Shown here one piece after another: positions 1 to 11,500 of a stretch of DNA of 64,000 nucleotides. Under the pieces are notes generated by a model that saw only the letters and a program-made list of their open reading frames with translations, was not told the DNA's origin and did no database searches. The DNA is from Echiichthys vipera (Eukaryota > Chordata > Actinopteri > Perciformes > Trachinidae). Within the stretch, counting starts at the first letter, position 1. Each line of letters opens with the position of its first letter. A program made the position numbers and the translations under genes. The DNA is taken from NCBI GenBank assembly GCA_963691815.1, contig OY829646.1:23386694-23450693 (forward strand). The letters run 5' to 3'.

Positions 1-1034
1 TTGGACTGGTTGCCTTTTGGCAGCCATTTTTCCCCCAGTTTTACTAAAGCTCGTTTTAATGCCTCATCTAAAATGTAGGTGATTGAAGTAAAAATAGAAA
101 AAAAATCCTAAGAGTGTTACATTAGAACTGATATCAAGAAGATAACCAAATTCAGAAAGAAAAGTTGATACACTGGTGGTGCAGCCAAATAATCATAGGC
201 AGATCAAGACACAGCAGCAGCTCTTCCGAGTATGAACTTAACAAAACAGGACATTCTGGAAATACTTATTGATGCTGTTCTGTATCTGCCTCTGCAGGTT
301 AAATTAATAAATAAAATAAAAAAAGTAATCTGATAACTAAGTACAGCAGATGAGCAAGCGAGCAACCTAAAATTAGTGTGCTAACATCAATGTTTATCAT
401 TTTGTCCAGTTAATTCATAGCTTATTCAAGCTTAGCTGAAATCATATATTTTAGTAATGTTTTCTTTGTAGGCAGTGGTTTGCTACATAAAAGCATTGAG
501 ATTAGTTGCAATAGCGTCTTAAATAGTTGCAGTTATACATGTAGTCAACAATCAATATATTTACTGACACTGAAAAAGATTGATGAAGGATTTGAAGAAG
601 ACAATAGAAATAAAAACTATCCTTTAGACTGGCTTGTAAATGTCACATTTAAACAAAAGCATGCCATATTATTTGGTTGTTTTTTTCAACAATTTATGAA
701 ACGTTTCATTAATGCGTGGTCAACCACTGAGATGTAGCTATGGATGTGCTTTTCTAAGGTTGTCTTCACCAACTTAAGAAAAACCTACTGAAATGTCCTC
801 ATTAACCAGTTTATTGGCTTATATTAGGCATCTAGATGCTGTGGCATTTGTTGCCTGTGTAGCTAAAACATGTTGTAGCTTATGTCTCAGAAAGGTGATG
901 TCCTCCAGTAACTACTAAAACACACAAATTAACTATGCGTTGCTTTCAGGTAACATTTCTTTGTTACACTGAAAAAGGCACTGTAGTTTATTTCTCTCAA
1001 CCATAGTATAACTAAGATAGACGTAGAGGCCGTG

Positions 1035-1180
1035 TTGGAAAAGTGAAGTCGGGTGCCTTCGACCTGCATTCTCACATATGTCCAGCAGGGGGAAACTTCT
1101 CTGATTGCAAAAAGAAGTGTGATTGTATAGAAGTTGATGAGAATATGGTCCTACTTCTCACTTGAACAGCGCCAGCACCT
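1035..1180. repeat. Interspersed repeat fragment
   Basis: The run CAGCAGGGGGAAAC, GCAAAAAGAAGTGTGATTG, TATAGAAGTTGATGAGAA and CCTACTTCTCACTTGA resembles a repeat I know to be frequent in teleost genomes. Ends are not sharp. Family name unknown. Confidence 0.5.
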
Positions 1181-1678
1181 GGAGCTCCCCGTTCACCCAC
1201 TGGCAACAGTCCACCAAATGACTCGCATCAGCCAGTTGGAAATCAACATTTTTCCTCATTAGCATTTAGCTTAGCGCACTGTCATAGACACTGGCATTAT
1301 ATGACCTCAACCTCATTAGTAAACGATGTGAACGGTGATCTTCCTCCCGGTGCATGCACGTTGATATTTGCTTGACATGGATCTACTCTAATAATAAATA
1401 ATAATGCAGTCCTACAGAATTTTTCAATTGGCTGTCCTCATTGTAACAAGGAATGGCCTCATAGTCAATTGTCCAACCTTTTCAACACACATAATCAACA
1501 AGACTTGCATAAAATGCAATAGTGAACTCCAGGCAGCCTCAGCTATACTTTGAGATGAGCACATAACCACGTCACACTAACATGCTAAATGTTGCATGCT
1601 AAATGCTATGTCAGGCTTATGACTTATGTATATCAAAATCTTGCAGGTATATAAAGTCAGGTCCACAACTGACAATTT

Positions 1679-1921
1679 ATTATTATTATTGATTAGGCCA
1701 TGGATTATTTTCTCAATTAAATGATTGACCTATAAAACGTTAGAAAACACTGATGTTCAAGTTCTTGTTGTTTGAACTACTGTCAAACCCAAAGAGATTC
1801 AGTCGAGTAGAAAAACAAAATGGAAACAGTGAATGTTTTGTGTTTACAAACATAAACAATTAATTCATTATCAACATAGTTGCTATGTAATTTTCTGAAT
1901 CGACTAATCTTTGCAGCTCTA
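1679..1921. repeat. MITE-like DNA transposon remnant
   Basis: Begins near TTGATTAGGCCATGGATTA and ends at CGACTAATCTTTGCAGCTCT. This matches the layout of a common fish non-autonomous element with CGATTAATCG-rich ends and a terminal TTGCAGCTC. Degenerate; no clear target-site duplication. Confidence 0.5.
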
Positions 1922-2756
1922 CACATTGATTATGCCACACATTAGTAACAGAGAACCCTTCCTGAGCCATCCCATTTATGCCAGGGAGTAAACCAAATTT
2001 TAAACACTTTGCAGTTTAACACGATAATATTCGACAGAATATAAAACGTAAAGTAGAATATGTTGTAAGGCTATTGTTGGGCTGTATTAGTTAAAGCATT
2101 GGTATTCAAAATATAGGGGCAGCTCTGTGTGTGTATATAGGAGTTAATGGGAAATGGTTGAGGGTTTGATCGCAGGGAACATCAGAAAGAGAAACACTTG
2201 CGTGCTAGTTGTGCTAGAGATAATTAATATCAGGGGGTGAGATTGTCATTTCTATATCTTCCTTTTATCTTTTAAAGCCTAGCAGGTCTCAGAATGTTCA
2301 AATAACTATAAATTTAGACAAATTAAAGTCTAGATGATTGTTTTGTCTTGTTGCTAACATATCAATAAATTAAGGTGTTACCGCATTCTTGAATTGCTGA
2401 GTAATTTATTTCGTTTCATAGCACATTTCTTCTAGCAGAATAATTGACATGGATTCTTTTGTTCCACTGTCATACTGTATTTCATGCCTTGTAATCATAT
2501 GTCACTCTATTACTACATCACACCAATATGCAGGCACAGGCGTGCTCTGGAGATCCATTGAAGACTAGTCTGACCTTATTTGTAGCGGCGCTGCAGCATT
2601 GTCACACGCCAAGTTGTCCATTAATAACTCTGCATACCAATTTAAGAGAACAAGCACAGTAGTGCTGCTGTTTCCTCTGCTATGGTTAGAATAAACAGAT
2701 TGCTTTAGCAGGATTCAGTATTTTGGGGGAGTTTGGCCGGGTTATACGCGGAAATA

Positions 2757-3038
2757 GAGCTGCAACGAGTAGTCTACTAATAGATAAGACGATATTTATA
2801 ATCAGGAAGTAATATTTAAATGCATTCCATTTTTCCGTTTTATATCATATTAAACTGAATATATATTAGTTTTTAACCGACAAAACAAGACATTTTAAGA
2901 TATAACCTCGAACTTTGTGTAAAACTGGGATGGATCTTTGACTAATTTCTGACATTTTATAGAACAAACTATTATTTTGTTAATTTAAAAACTAATCTGC
3001 AGATGACTCTGAATGAAAATAATCTTTCGTTGCAGCCC
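2757..3038. mobile_element. MITE-like element with 12-bp terminal inverted repeats
   Basis: Left end GAGCTGCAACGA and right end TCGTTGCAGCCC are inverted repeats with one mismatch. TA dinucleotides flank both ends (2755-2756 and 3039-3040), as in a TA target duplication. The interior is AT-rich and non-coding. The TA could be chance; the inverted ends are directly visible. Confidence 0.6.
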
Positions 3039-5442
3039 TACTCGAAAAGAAGTGATTCGTATGATGTAATAATACCTGTTTAACATTTTTAAATACAACA
3101 AAAGTGTGTATTTTGGATGTTTTTACATTTTGCTACGTGTTGGAGCAATGTTCCAAATGAACTTTTTCACTCAACGCTCAAAAAAACCAGGAGATGAAAA
3201 AATCCAGCGGCCAAACTGATAAATGCCCTGATGGAAGCCAGTAATAGATTAGCAAAGTAGCTGATGTAAGGTAGGTTAACAGTGCCATGAAGTTTGAGTT
3301 TTGCAACAATGTCCAGTTGCTTTTGACTGAAATTGCTTTGGGGATATCGATGACCTGGACAAATGAGAACATTCACAGGCCCTCTCAAAAGAAGCGACCA
3401 ATAATCATAAATGGTGAGCCATTGTCAGTAAATGGTAGTAAAAATTAACAAAAATATACCATCATACTGTATGTCAGCTCATTGTTATGCTAGGCTCTTC
3501 CTATAGCCAGGTTTGTGTGCTCCTGTGGTGTCGTCACTAAACTGTTGAAATCATACAGATGGCTAATTTGTTGTAATCCTCGGTGCAAACGAACAGCAAG
3601 GGAAGCTTAGTGTGGTACGTGTGGCACGCCTGCAGAAAGAAGCAAAGGGACATTCTTTCTGTTGTGATTGTATTAGCCTTCCTGAGGCCGTTGGATTATG
3701 GCTGGCTGTTTGTCTCTTGTAGTGCCGTTTCAGCAATGTGGGCCCTCGCGTGGGGCCTCGTTTGCACAGAGTTACATATGCTTGAGCTGCACTTTCTTTT
3801 CTCTGTGCCTCCCTTTTCACGTCCCTCTGTTTATTGCAATGACAGGATTAATGACATGGCTAGTGAGTTCATTTCACCTTTTCTCCGTTGCTTTGTGTTT
3901 TTGTTGCAAATGTGAACACTTGGCTGGCACAGTGCAGTGTTTCCCCTAACGGCGTAAGGGTCATCTGTTTGGGCTGTAGCACAACTACAGTAAATACAAT
4001 GCATGAAATAATAACAATATAAATAACAATAACAATAAAAGACAATATTCTGAATGTGATAAATAATGGGAGAAGTAGTGATATTGCATTCTGCAATTCA
4101 GTTATTTATTCATTTCAGTTCTGTCCGGAGCTCACCTGTGTAGCTTTTCCTCCCCAAGACGATGGCATCATCCATTGGACCAACCCTAACATACAAATAC
4201 CCAGAAATGCTCCTAAAAGGCCTCATCAAACTCCTTTTAGCCAATATTTGTACCATGGCATTTTTTCTTCAATTAAAAGTCCATCCAAGATTTTAGACTG
4301 AAATTTTCACAGCTATGGCAAATCTGTGGCATATACACTATGCAAGTGTTGTTGCCTCACCAGTTAACCACCGGACATATCAGGAGAAGATTCATCTTTA
4401 TTGACACTACCATAGTACACACTCGGTGTACATGGAAGCGAAATAACATTCTCCACAGCAACAGAAATATAGGAGAAGGAGAAATATAATTGTGCTCTTG
4501 GCCAGGTATTAAAGGGAACTCAAATTCCTACAGTCCTTGTGCAACTGGATTGAAGTTAATTATAGTCAGAAAGCAGGTTATTCCTACATACGTGCACATG
4601 ATTTACAAAATAACAAACATAATAGTACTTTAAGCTTTAAACAATAGTTTGGTAATGTTTTCTTTGTGGTGTAACTGAACATATATCTCATAAACTGTCT
4701 TTGAGAAATCCAGCAACAGCAAAGTTCAGTGTTCAAGCAATCAGTCACCTTTGCTGTTATCGGAAGTGATTAATGTATCATTTAATTATTGACAGTTTAC
4801 TGCTTCAGATTTCCAGCCGACATAAGGAGAGCTAGTTAGCAGTGACTCTGTGGATCCAGGTCGTTTTAAAAATCACTAGCATGAGTCAAAAGTCTCTCAT
4901 AAGAGGCTCAGGCTGCATCGTTAGATTTATGCTGTCAAAAAAGTGCATAAAGTTACTAGCATGCATACACCTTGTCTGCTTTGTTTTGGGGATGAGGGTA
5001 CTTTGTGTTATCAAGTCAAACTACTTCACAAGACGCAAACATTATTGGAATGAAATATGAGCTGTTTGTGTACATGATTTATGAACACAGTAAATGAATC
5101 ATCACTTTTCCACAAGTTAGCATTGGAGTCATGGCTGGGTGATGACTGACAGACTCTTGTAAGAGCCATTGTACCTAGATATTCAATAACGGCGCCCTTT
5201 GAATCAGTTCCTGTTATGAAGTGAAAGTCCCTGTCCGTCACTGTTATTTGACTTATCATTGATTTGATATTTTTATATTGATGCATGAGCTCAAGTTTTT
5301 TTGACTCCTTAAATGGCCTTTCAGGCAATTCAAGATCACTTTCCTAATTGGACATGTGATCAAAAATATTTTTTGAGAAAAGTGGATTTTAGAACATTTG
5401 CCTTTCTTTTAAACTAATGGTTATATTGATTCTTTCCCACAG

Positions 5443-5511
5443 TACATCTTCGGGGAATTCAGCCCTGATGAGATCAATCAGTTTTTTGTGACTCCACGAT
5501 GTTATGTAGAG
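5443..5511 (+). CDS. usp10: usp10 coding exon with G3BP-binding motif
   Basis: 23 codons in phase 0, from YIFGEFSPDE to TPRCYVE. It follows a pyrimidine-rich acceptor and ends at GTAAGG. The FGEF sequence corresponds to the FGDF motif of human USP10 that binds the NTF2-like domain of G3BP. Confidence 0.95.
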
Positions 5512-8500
5512 GTAAGGAGCTGGATTACAATTGTTTTTTACATTAATAAATCCTTATTGCACGGGTTCATGGGAAATGTAATTCAAATTTTGAAACTAAA
5601 ACTAATCTGAGACTTCAGGTTGCCCAAAACCTATTGCAAAGATACCACTATTTAAGCTATATGTTTCACTTACTGTTTGTTACTAGTAAACATACAGCAT
5701 TCAGAGTTTGCCCCTCCTCTCCTAGCTTCACAAAGCCTGAAAATTAATGTTATGGCATAGTATGAATCAGTTATTTCCATTTCAAATGACCTAGACAATC
5801 ATCTTACATTGGTAAGGGGCGGCAACACCAAGAACTATAACTACAAATATCTGATTACCAATAACTACATTGAGGGCTTTATAAATGTATCTGCCATTTC
5901 TGAACTGTAGCTCTTGAATGTTAATGTTTTTTAATGGCATTTAGGAAACCCAATAATACAGAAGACAAAGAACATGTGGAGCTCTGACACATTTGGAGCA
6001 TTCAGCGGGCTTGGCGTCACTGTTTACAGAAAGTTTTAACGTTCTTCAGTGTGGATGCTCAAATCATTATAGTAATCATCATAGATATAGTTCTTGGTGT
6101 CGATGACCCGTTATTTGATGCTTCATGATGCTTCTAAATGTAATTCCGCCATAGTGGTGAATGTTTAATATGTTTTTTCAAAGCTCCTAATTTTGCATTT
6201 TGCCTCCACACAGCTTCCTCCGTTCAATGACAAAGTCCCGTGCGTCAGTCAGTCTTCTGGTATGTACATTCCACATACACTCAATTGCTAGATAATGTAT
6301 TTTCTTTTAAACATTTTTTCACATCAAAAGACTATTTTCATGCTCTTAGTGAATGACTAGTTTTTCAAAGCAGGTCTTAAAAATGTAAGATAGAAGCCCA
6401 GGCTGAACTGACCTGACTTGCCTGGCAGGGGAATTCTTTTCAATGTGATTATTTTTGCATATATTTATAATTACAGTATATATTGTTTAGAATGGATTAC
6501 ATGTCCAAGTAGACCTTGACCATTTCATTATTTTAAGAATACATCAGACTTTTTTATTCTTTTAAATTTCGAGCCACCAAATTAAAAATGTAATAGCAGC
6601 CACCTGTCTTTGAAATGGTACCCATTTGCACATGACAATTGCCTTACCTTGATTTGTATTGATTATTTAGGAAGTTACTGCTCTCCTGCTGTACCTTATA
6701 TTATGGAGTCTATGGGACTGCAGGTTTGCGGTGAGTTGAGGAGTCTGACACCCTGTGGCTTGATTAGCTGTTGTACGTTTGCTGTAAAACTCAAAATCCA
6801 GGTTTCAAAAACTGGTGGCTTTCTAAACCTTGCGCCTGTATTCTTTCTCTTGCCTGTTGGTAAAATCTGTAGAGCTTTGCATGCTCAAGATACTATTAAG
6901 TATCTTATCTTCTCTTGCATATAATGCATTTTCACCACTGCAGGGCTCCAAGTTGAATTAAAATCAGATTGAATTTGTAAGATTTAACAATTATAGCTTA
7001 TTTACTGTGCTAAGGGCATAGTTATGGTTTTATGTGATTGCTAACATGTGTGTACATATTTCGCCTTGCTTTGTTGAGGTTTTACTTCTGAATGCATTTT
7101 ACAGTCATGAAGTATGATTTCAGCACTAACAGAAGATCTTCTAATTCCAGTAGAGGAAGTAACTGATGTTTTCGTAACCCCTTAACCCCTGCAGAACATC
7201 AGGGTTTACAGTTTTGGGTGACCAGTTAGCTTTGTCATGATGAAAGCCACTTGGATGATTTTTCTGATTTGCACTTACTAATGTTTCCTGTTTGTTCACC
7301 TTTTTGTTTTGTTTTTTAACTTTGCGCCTCTGCATAATTTTACTATTTAAACTATCATGCAACACATTTGAACTAAACTATGAAGGTTTGTAATGATGGC
7401 ATACATTTGTTTGTGTACATTGTTGACACTTTAAAATGTTAATAGAAAAAACAATCCGTTTTTTATGTATTATTGATGTGCAGTTCATTATGAAAGTATA
7501 TAGACCATTTCACTTTTGGCTTATCTTCAAAATACATAAAATATTTGAAATGCATTATTTTTATTCCAACTTTATTTCAGGGCATTTTGAAAATGCAGCA
7601 GAGGACATTTATGGGTTAATACAATTGAAATATCTTTCCCCCAAGTAACATATTAGCTTCATTTGGGATAAATTGCTACACCAGCAAACATCAACATCAT
7701 CTGTTGATCAAATGTCACATCAGAATACCTAAACTGTATAAAATGATGGTTCATTTACAGATTTCATTTGAGTGTTACTTGAGGTCTCAAATAATAAAAT
7801 ATAATCGTGTATAAATAAATAAATCTGTCCTCTGCATCCCAGTTTAAATAATGCAGTTGAAAATATTTAAATTTAAACTGAATGTCTTCGCCATCTATAA
7901 AAGAATATTGTGTAAAACTTAATTAATGTTGAAAGGTGCGTAATGCTAGGAAAAAGTAAGGTATGCCTGTTATGTTTTCTAGTATGCCAATATTGCCATA
8001 ATTTTATATATATAATTTCCATTAATAACAATTGTCAGTCTTTTTAAAAACAAATTGGAATTGTCCATAAAATCACATTTTATGAAATATGTCCAATGAT
8101 TGTGGTTTTGCATCCGAACCCTTATTGAAATTGTTTATATAGAAACTAATAAATCAAATTAAATGTAATCGTGGCAATCGACAAAGTTTTCAGAACCGCA
8201 TAGACTTGTGTTGCAGCTTTCCAGATCTGGCCAATTGATGGCTGGTTTAGGAAAACAAACAAGTCCCAACTATATTGCCCACCCTCTGCCTAAATTTATA
8301 TGTTAAATGTCAAATCACCCCACATCAGGATATTTTGGCAACATTCCTTGAATCCACTTGAGGATTGAACTTTCTTTGAGCATAGACACAACAGTAGTTG
8401 TTGGAGTTAAAAATAGCTACAGCAAAATTTTGTTCCTTTTATTGGTATGTCTGAGTCTGTCAGAGAGCTCCCACAACCTTGTGATTGCTTAGCTCAGAAA

Positions 8501-11500
8501 TAAGGATTTCATTAAAAAAAAAAACTTAAGCAGGGAATAAAATACAAGAGTGTCTATTTAAAAAGAAAATCAATAAAAAAGTAAGCTGTCATTGTGTTTC
8601 TAATTAATTTAATTGTCATCTGCAGCAGAAGACTATCAGCGCATTGAGTTTGGTGTTGACGAGGTGATGGATTCCAAGCCCGCAGGGGTTAACGATCCTA
8701 TATTCAAGGTCTCAAGCACCCTCAACCCCCAGGCTCCAGAGTTCATCCTGGGCTGCCAGTCGGCCCAGAAGGCCCAACAGACAGCTCCTCCAGCCCCTGA
8801 TGTCCCTGATGAAATGGACTTCAACTCGCTGGATGGCCCTGACTCTGAGGCCTCTGCCATGGACAATCACCAGGCCTGCCAGGACATGGACCCTGGCAGC
8901 CTGGGACAGCGAGAGAGGAAGAAAAAGAAAAAGCGACCGCCGGGGTATTACAACTACCTGGACCCGTCAACTGGCAGCAGCAACAGCAGCAGTGCAGCAG
9001 ATGGGACGCCCATGACAGCACTGGTGAATGGACATGCAATCGGTGGCCCACACAACAGTGCTGAAGATGTGGACGATAAGGCATTGTTGGGGGCTGAACT
9101 TTCCACCCCTGGACCTGTCTCCACGGCAACATCAACAGCTGCTGTTGCAGCTGCAATGTTTGCTCCCATATCCACTGCCAATCAGAGGACTTGTGATAGC
9201 CCTGATGACTCTTCTTTGGACTTAACAAGTGGAGCTGCCTCTTTATCAGATGGCAACAATGCAATGTCCTCCTCTTCATCCTCCTCTCAAAGCAGAGGAA
9301 TGACAGAGGGGCCGAGGACTGCAGATCAGCCGCCTGATCATTTGGCTCCACAGAGCCCCAAACTTTCAGATACTCCACACAGCCCCCGCTCCAAATCCCC
9401 TCTTCCTCCTTCATCTGCCGTGGCCACCCCCTCTGTCGCCACTTCCATTACGACTACTGAACTGGAGGGAAGGGAGCTAGCAGACAGTGGGGTGGCCAAT
9501 GGGTTAGCAGAGCCTGATACTCTTGTCAGTGCAGATGAACTCAAAGAAGACTGTGAGAGTGGGGAGCAGGCTCAGCAGGTCTCCCCAGTCTCTGCTGCCC
9601 AGTTGGTAGTGACAGAGCAGGCCCATTCGCCTGCGATTGCAGCTGCACCTACTGCCAACCTCCCCAAATCTTGGGCTAGCCTCTTCCACAACTCCAAGCC
9701 TCTGCCTGGGGGCCCTCAGGCCTTTGTTGAGGTAAAGAATGTTGTGGAAGTTGTGTCTCCTTCCCTTGCCACGCCAGAGGAGCCTGAGAAAGTTGGGGAG
9801 GTCAAAGACAGCCCTGTCCATGTTTCAGAGGATCCTATGGCCCCTAAACTTGCAGGTATTATATGAAAATGCATTGTATAACTCTTAAAAAATAGCTCAT
9901 TATTTCTGCTTTATATAGTTTCAGCTTTAAGTGTTTTTCTGCAAGAGGCTTGTGCATCGCTACAGAATTCTCTCCCCTTCCACTTGGTGGCAATGTTGAG
10001 ACAATTGTACGGTTTCTTCTGTTTGTGTTCCTATGTGAGTGAAAGGTTTTATGTTATAGAGTAGAAGTGACAAGTAGTCATATTCTGCTGCTGAATATCT
10101 TGCATATATATTTATATATGCATGTATTGCTCAGATACCTCAATAACTCCTTGCCACAGGGAAATGTAAAATACATGTTGCTCTCATGTTCAAGTAGTTT
10201 AAGAAATGAACACTAGATGGTGGTACTAGATCCAGAATGACGTTAAGTCATCAGTCACATTTGTGTAAGCCACTTTATTTCATTAACCAACACTATTATA
10301 AGTAAACCTCGCAAGGTTCATATTTTGTGAACACAGGAATGTTCACTATAGCACAGGTGCAAATTTGATTTTTTTCAGATATTGTAAGTATTCTGCTATT
10401 ATTTTGAAGTGGCATCTTCCTTTAGACAGAACACCTATGTGTCCCCTCAAGTGTTAAATTCAAAGAGGCACATACAGTATGTTGTGTGCAAATGTATATT
10501 TCATATGTCAAGTTGTGGTCAGATGGTTGTTGTACTATTATTTCAGGGTGCAATTTCAACACCATGAAATATATTTCACTTTGCATTGATGAATAGCCAA
10601 AAATGTCCTTTTAACTGCAATTTAGATTAATAATTTGGCCACTGAGATGTTTACATCCAAAACAGGGAGATGTTATGTCCTCTTTCTTTATCATAGAGAT
10701 ATGACAGCCTGACACAAACAAAACATAAACTGGCACACATGCTGTTTAATGTAGTCTGCAACTTCCAGAAGAGGAGGAAATGCTTTCTTGAAAAATCTTA
10801 TTTATCAGGTCAAGCTAGAAAAAAATTGTGGTTTTGCTTCATGTGGAGAAGGATATGTTGGAGTGAACACAAACAAGCCCCGTTTTGTGTGATTTGAGAT
10901 CACTTTTGGGTTCATTTATTTAGGAACATAAACACCAGATACCTGATGCTAAATATTTTACTGGGCCATGTCATTGTGAACTGTTTTTTTTTTTTTTGTC
11001 CCTGTTAATGGGGCATACCATCTCTTAAACGTATTGTGCAATATTGGGGGATTCCTCTGTTCAGATGAACTGGAGTATGCTGCATTTCTGTTGATGTATG
11101 AGTTGCTGTAGAGTTGTAATCTCAGAAAGGTACTGAAATTTTCCATAGACCTCATTTGTGTGTCTACCCAAACTCTTTGGATTGAGTTCCACTTTGAACT
11201 CAAATGTGCACATTTTAAGCACACTGTGTTTCTTCTAAAGTGCACAGCCCTTGGTAGTACCATATTGTTCCCCTTTGAGGTGCAAATTTCACTTACTCAT
11301 GTATACTTATAAACCAGAAAACATTGTTGCTGTATTTTTATCTGCAGAGCATGATTTTCTTAGCTAGATACTTTAAAACGCCAAAACTGCTGAAATTACA
11401 TATATTAAAAAGCACCAGTGTGTCATCTTGACACACTGTTTTTTTTTCTGTGGGATCATAGTACAGAATAGTTCAAACTATAGCCTGTATCCTGCAACGC

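Larger units (their letters stand above)
1..5442. other. Non-coding stretch upstream of first visible usp10 exon, probably intron 1
   Basis: AT-rich sequence with no CpG-rich promoter and no credible coding exon. It contains three transposon-like repeats (listed separately). Open frames are short and unrelated to known families. It is read as usp10 intron because the exon at 5443 begins in mid-protein. Confidence 0.6.

Noticed and set aside
935..949. ATG CGT TGC TTT CAG before GTAAC as the missing first coding exon of usp10 (MRCFQ + YIFGEF)
   Set aside because: Phase fits, but the peptide does not resemble the expected MALHSPQ, there is no promoter or CpG-rich context, and such a short match arises easily by chance.
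5138..5150. GTGATGA followed by CTGA as a C/D snoRNA
   Set aside because: The boxes nearly touch, leaving no guide region.
7237..7267. C-box ATGATGA with nearby CTGA as a C/D snoRNA in a usp10 intron
   Set aside because: The CTGA is only about 20 nt away, there is no terminal stem, and no further D box is found.
8821..9414. 197-codon antisense frame opposite the large usp10 exon
   Set aside because: It mirrors the constrained codons of the sense exon; composition is low-complexity (poly-Gln/His/Cys) and there are no splice or promoter signals.
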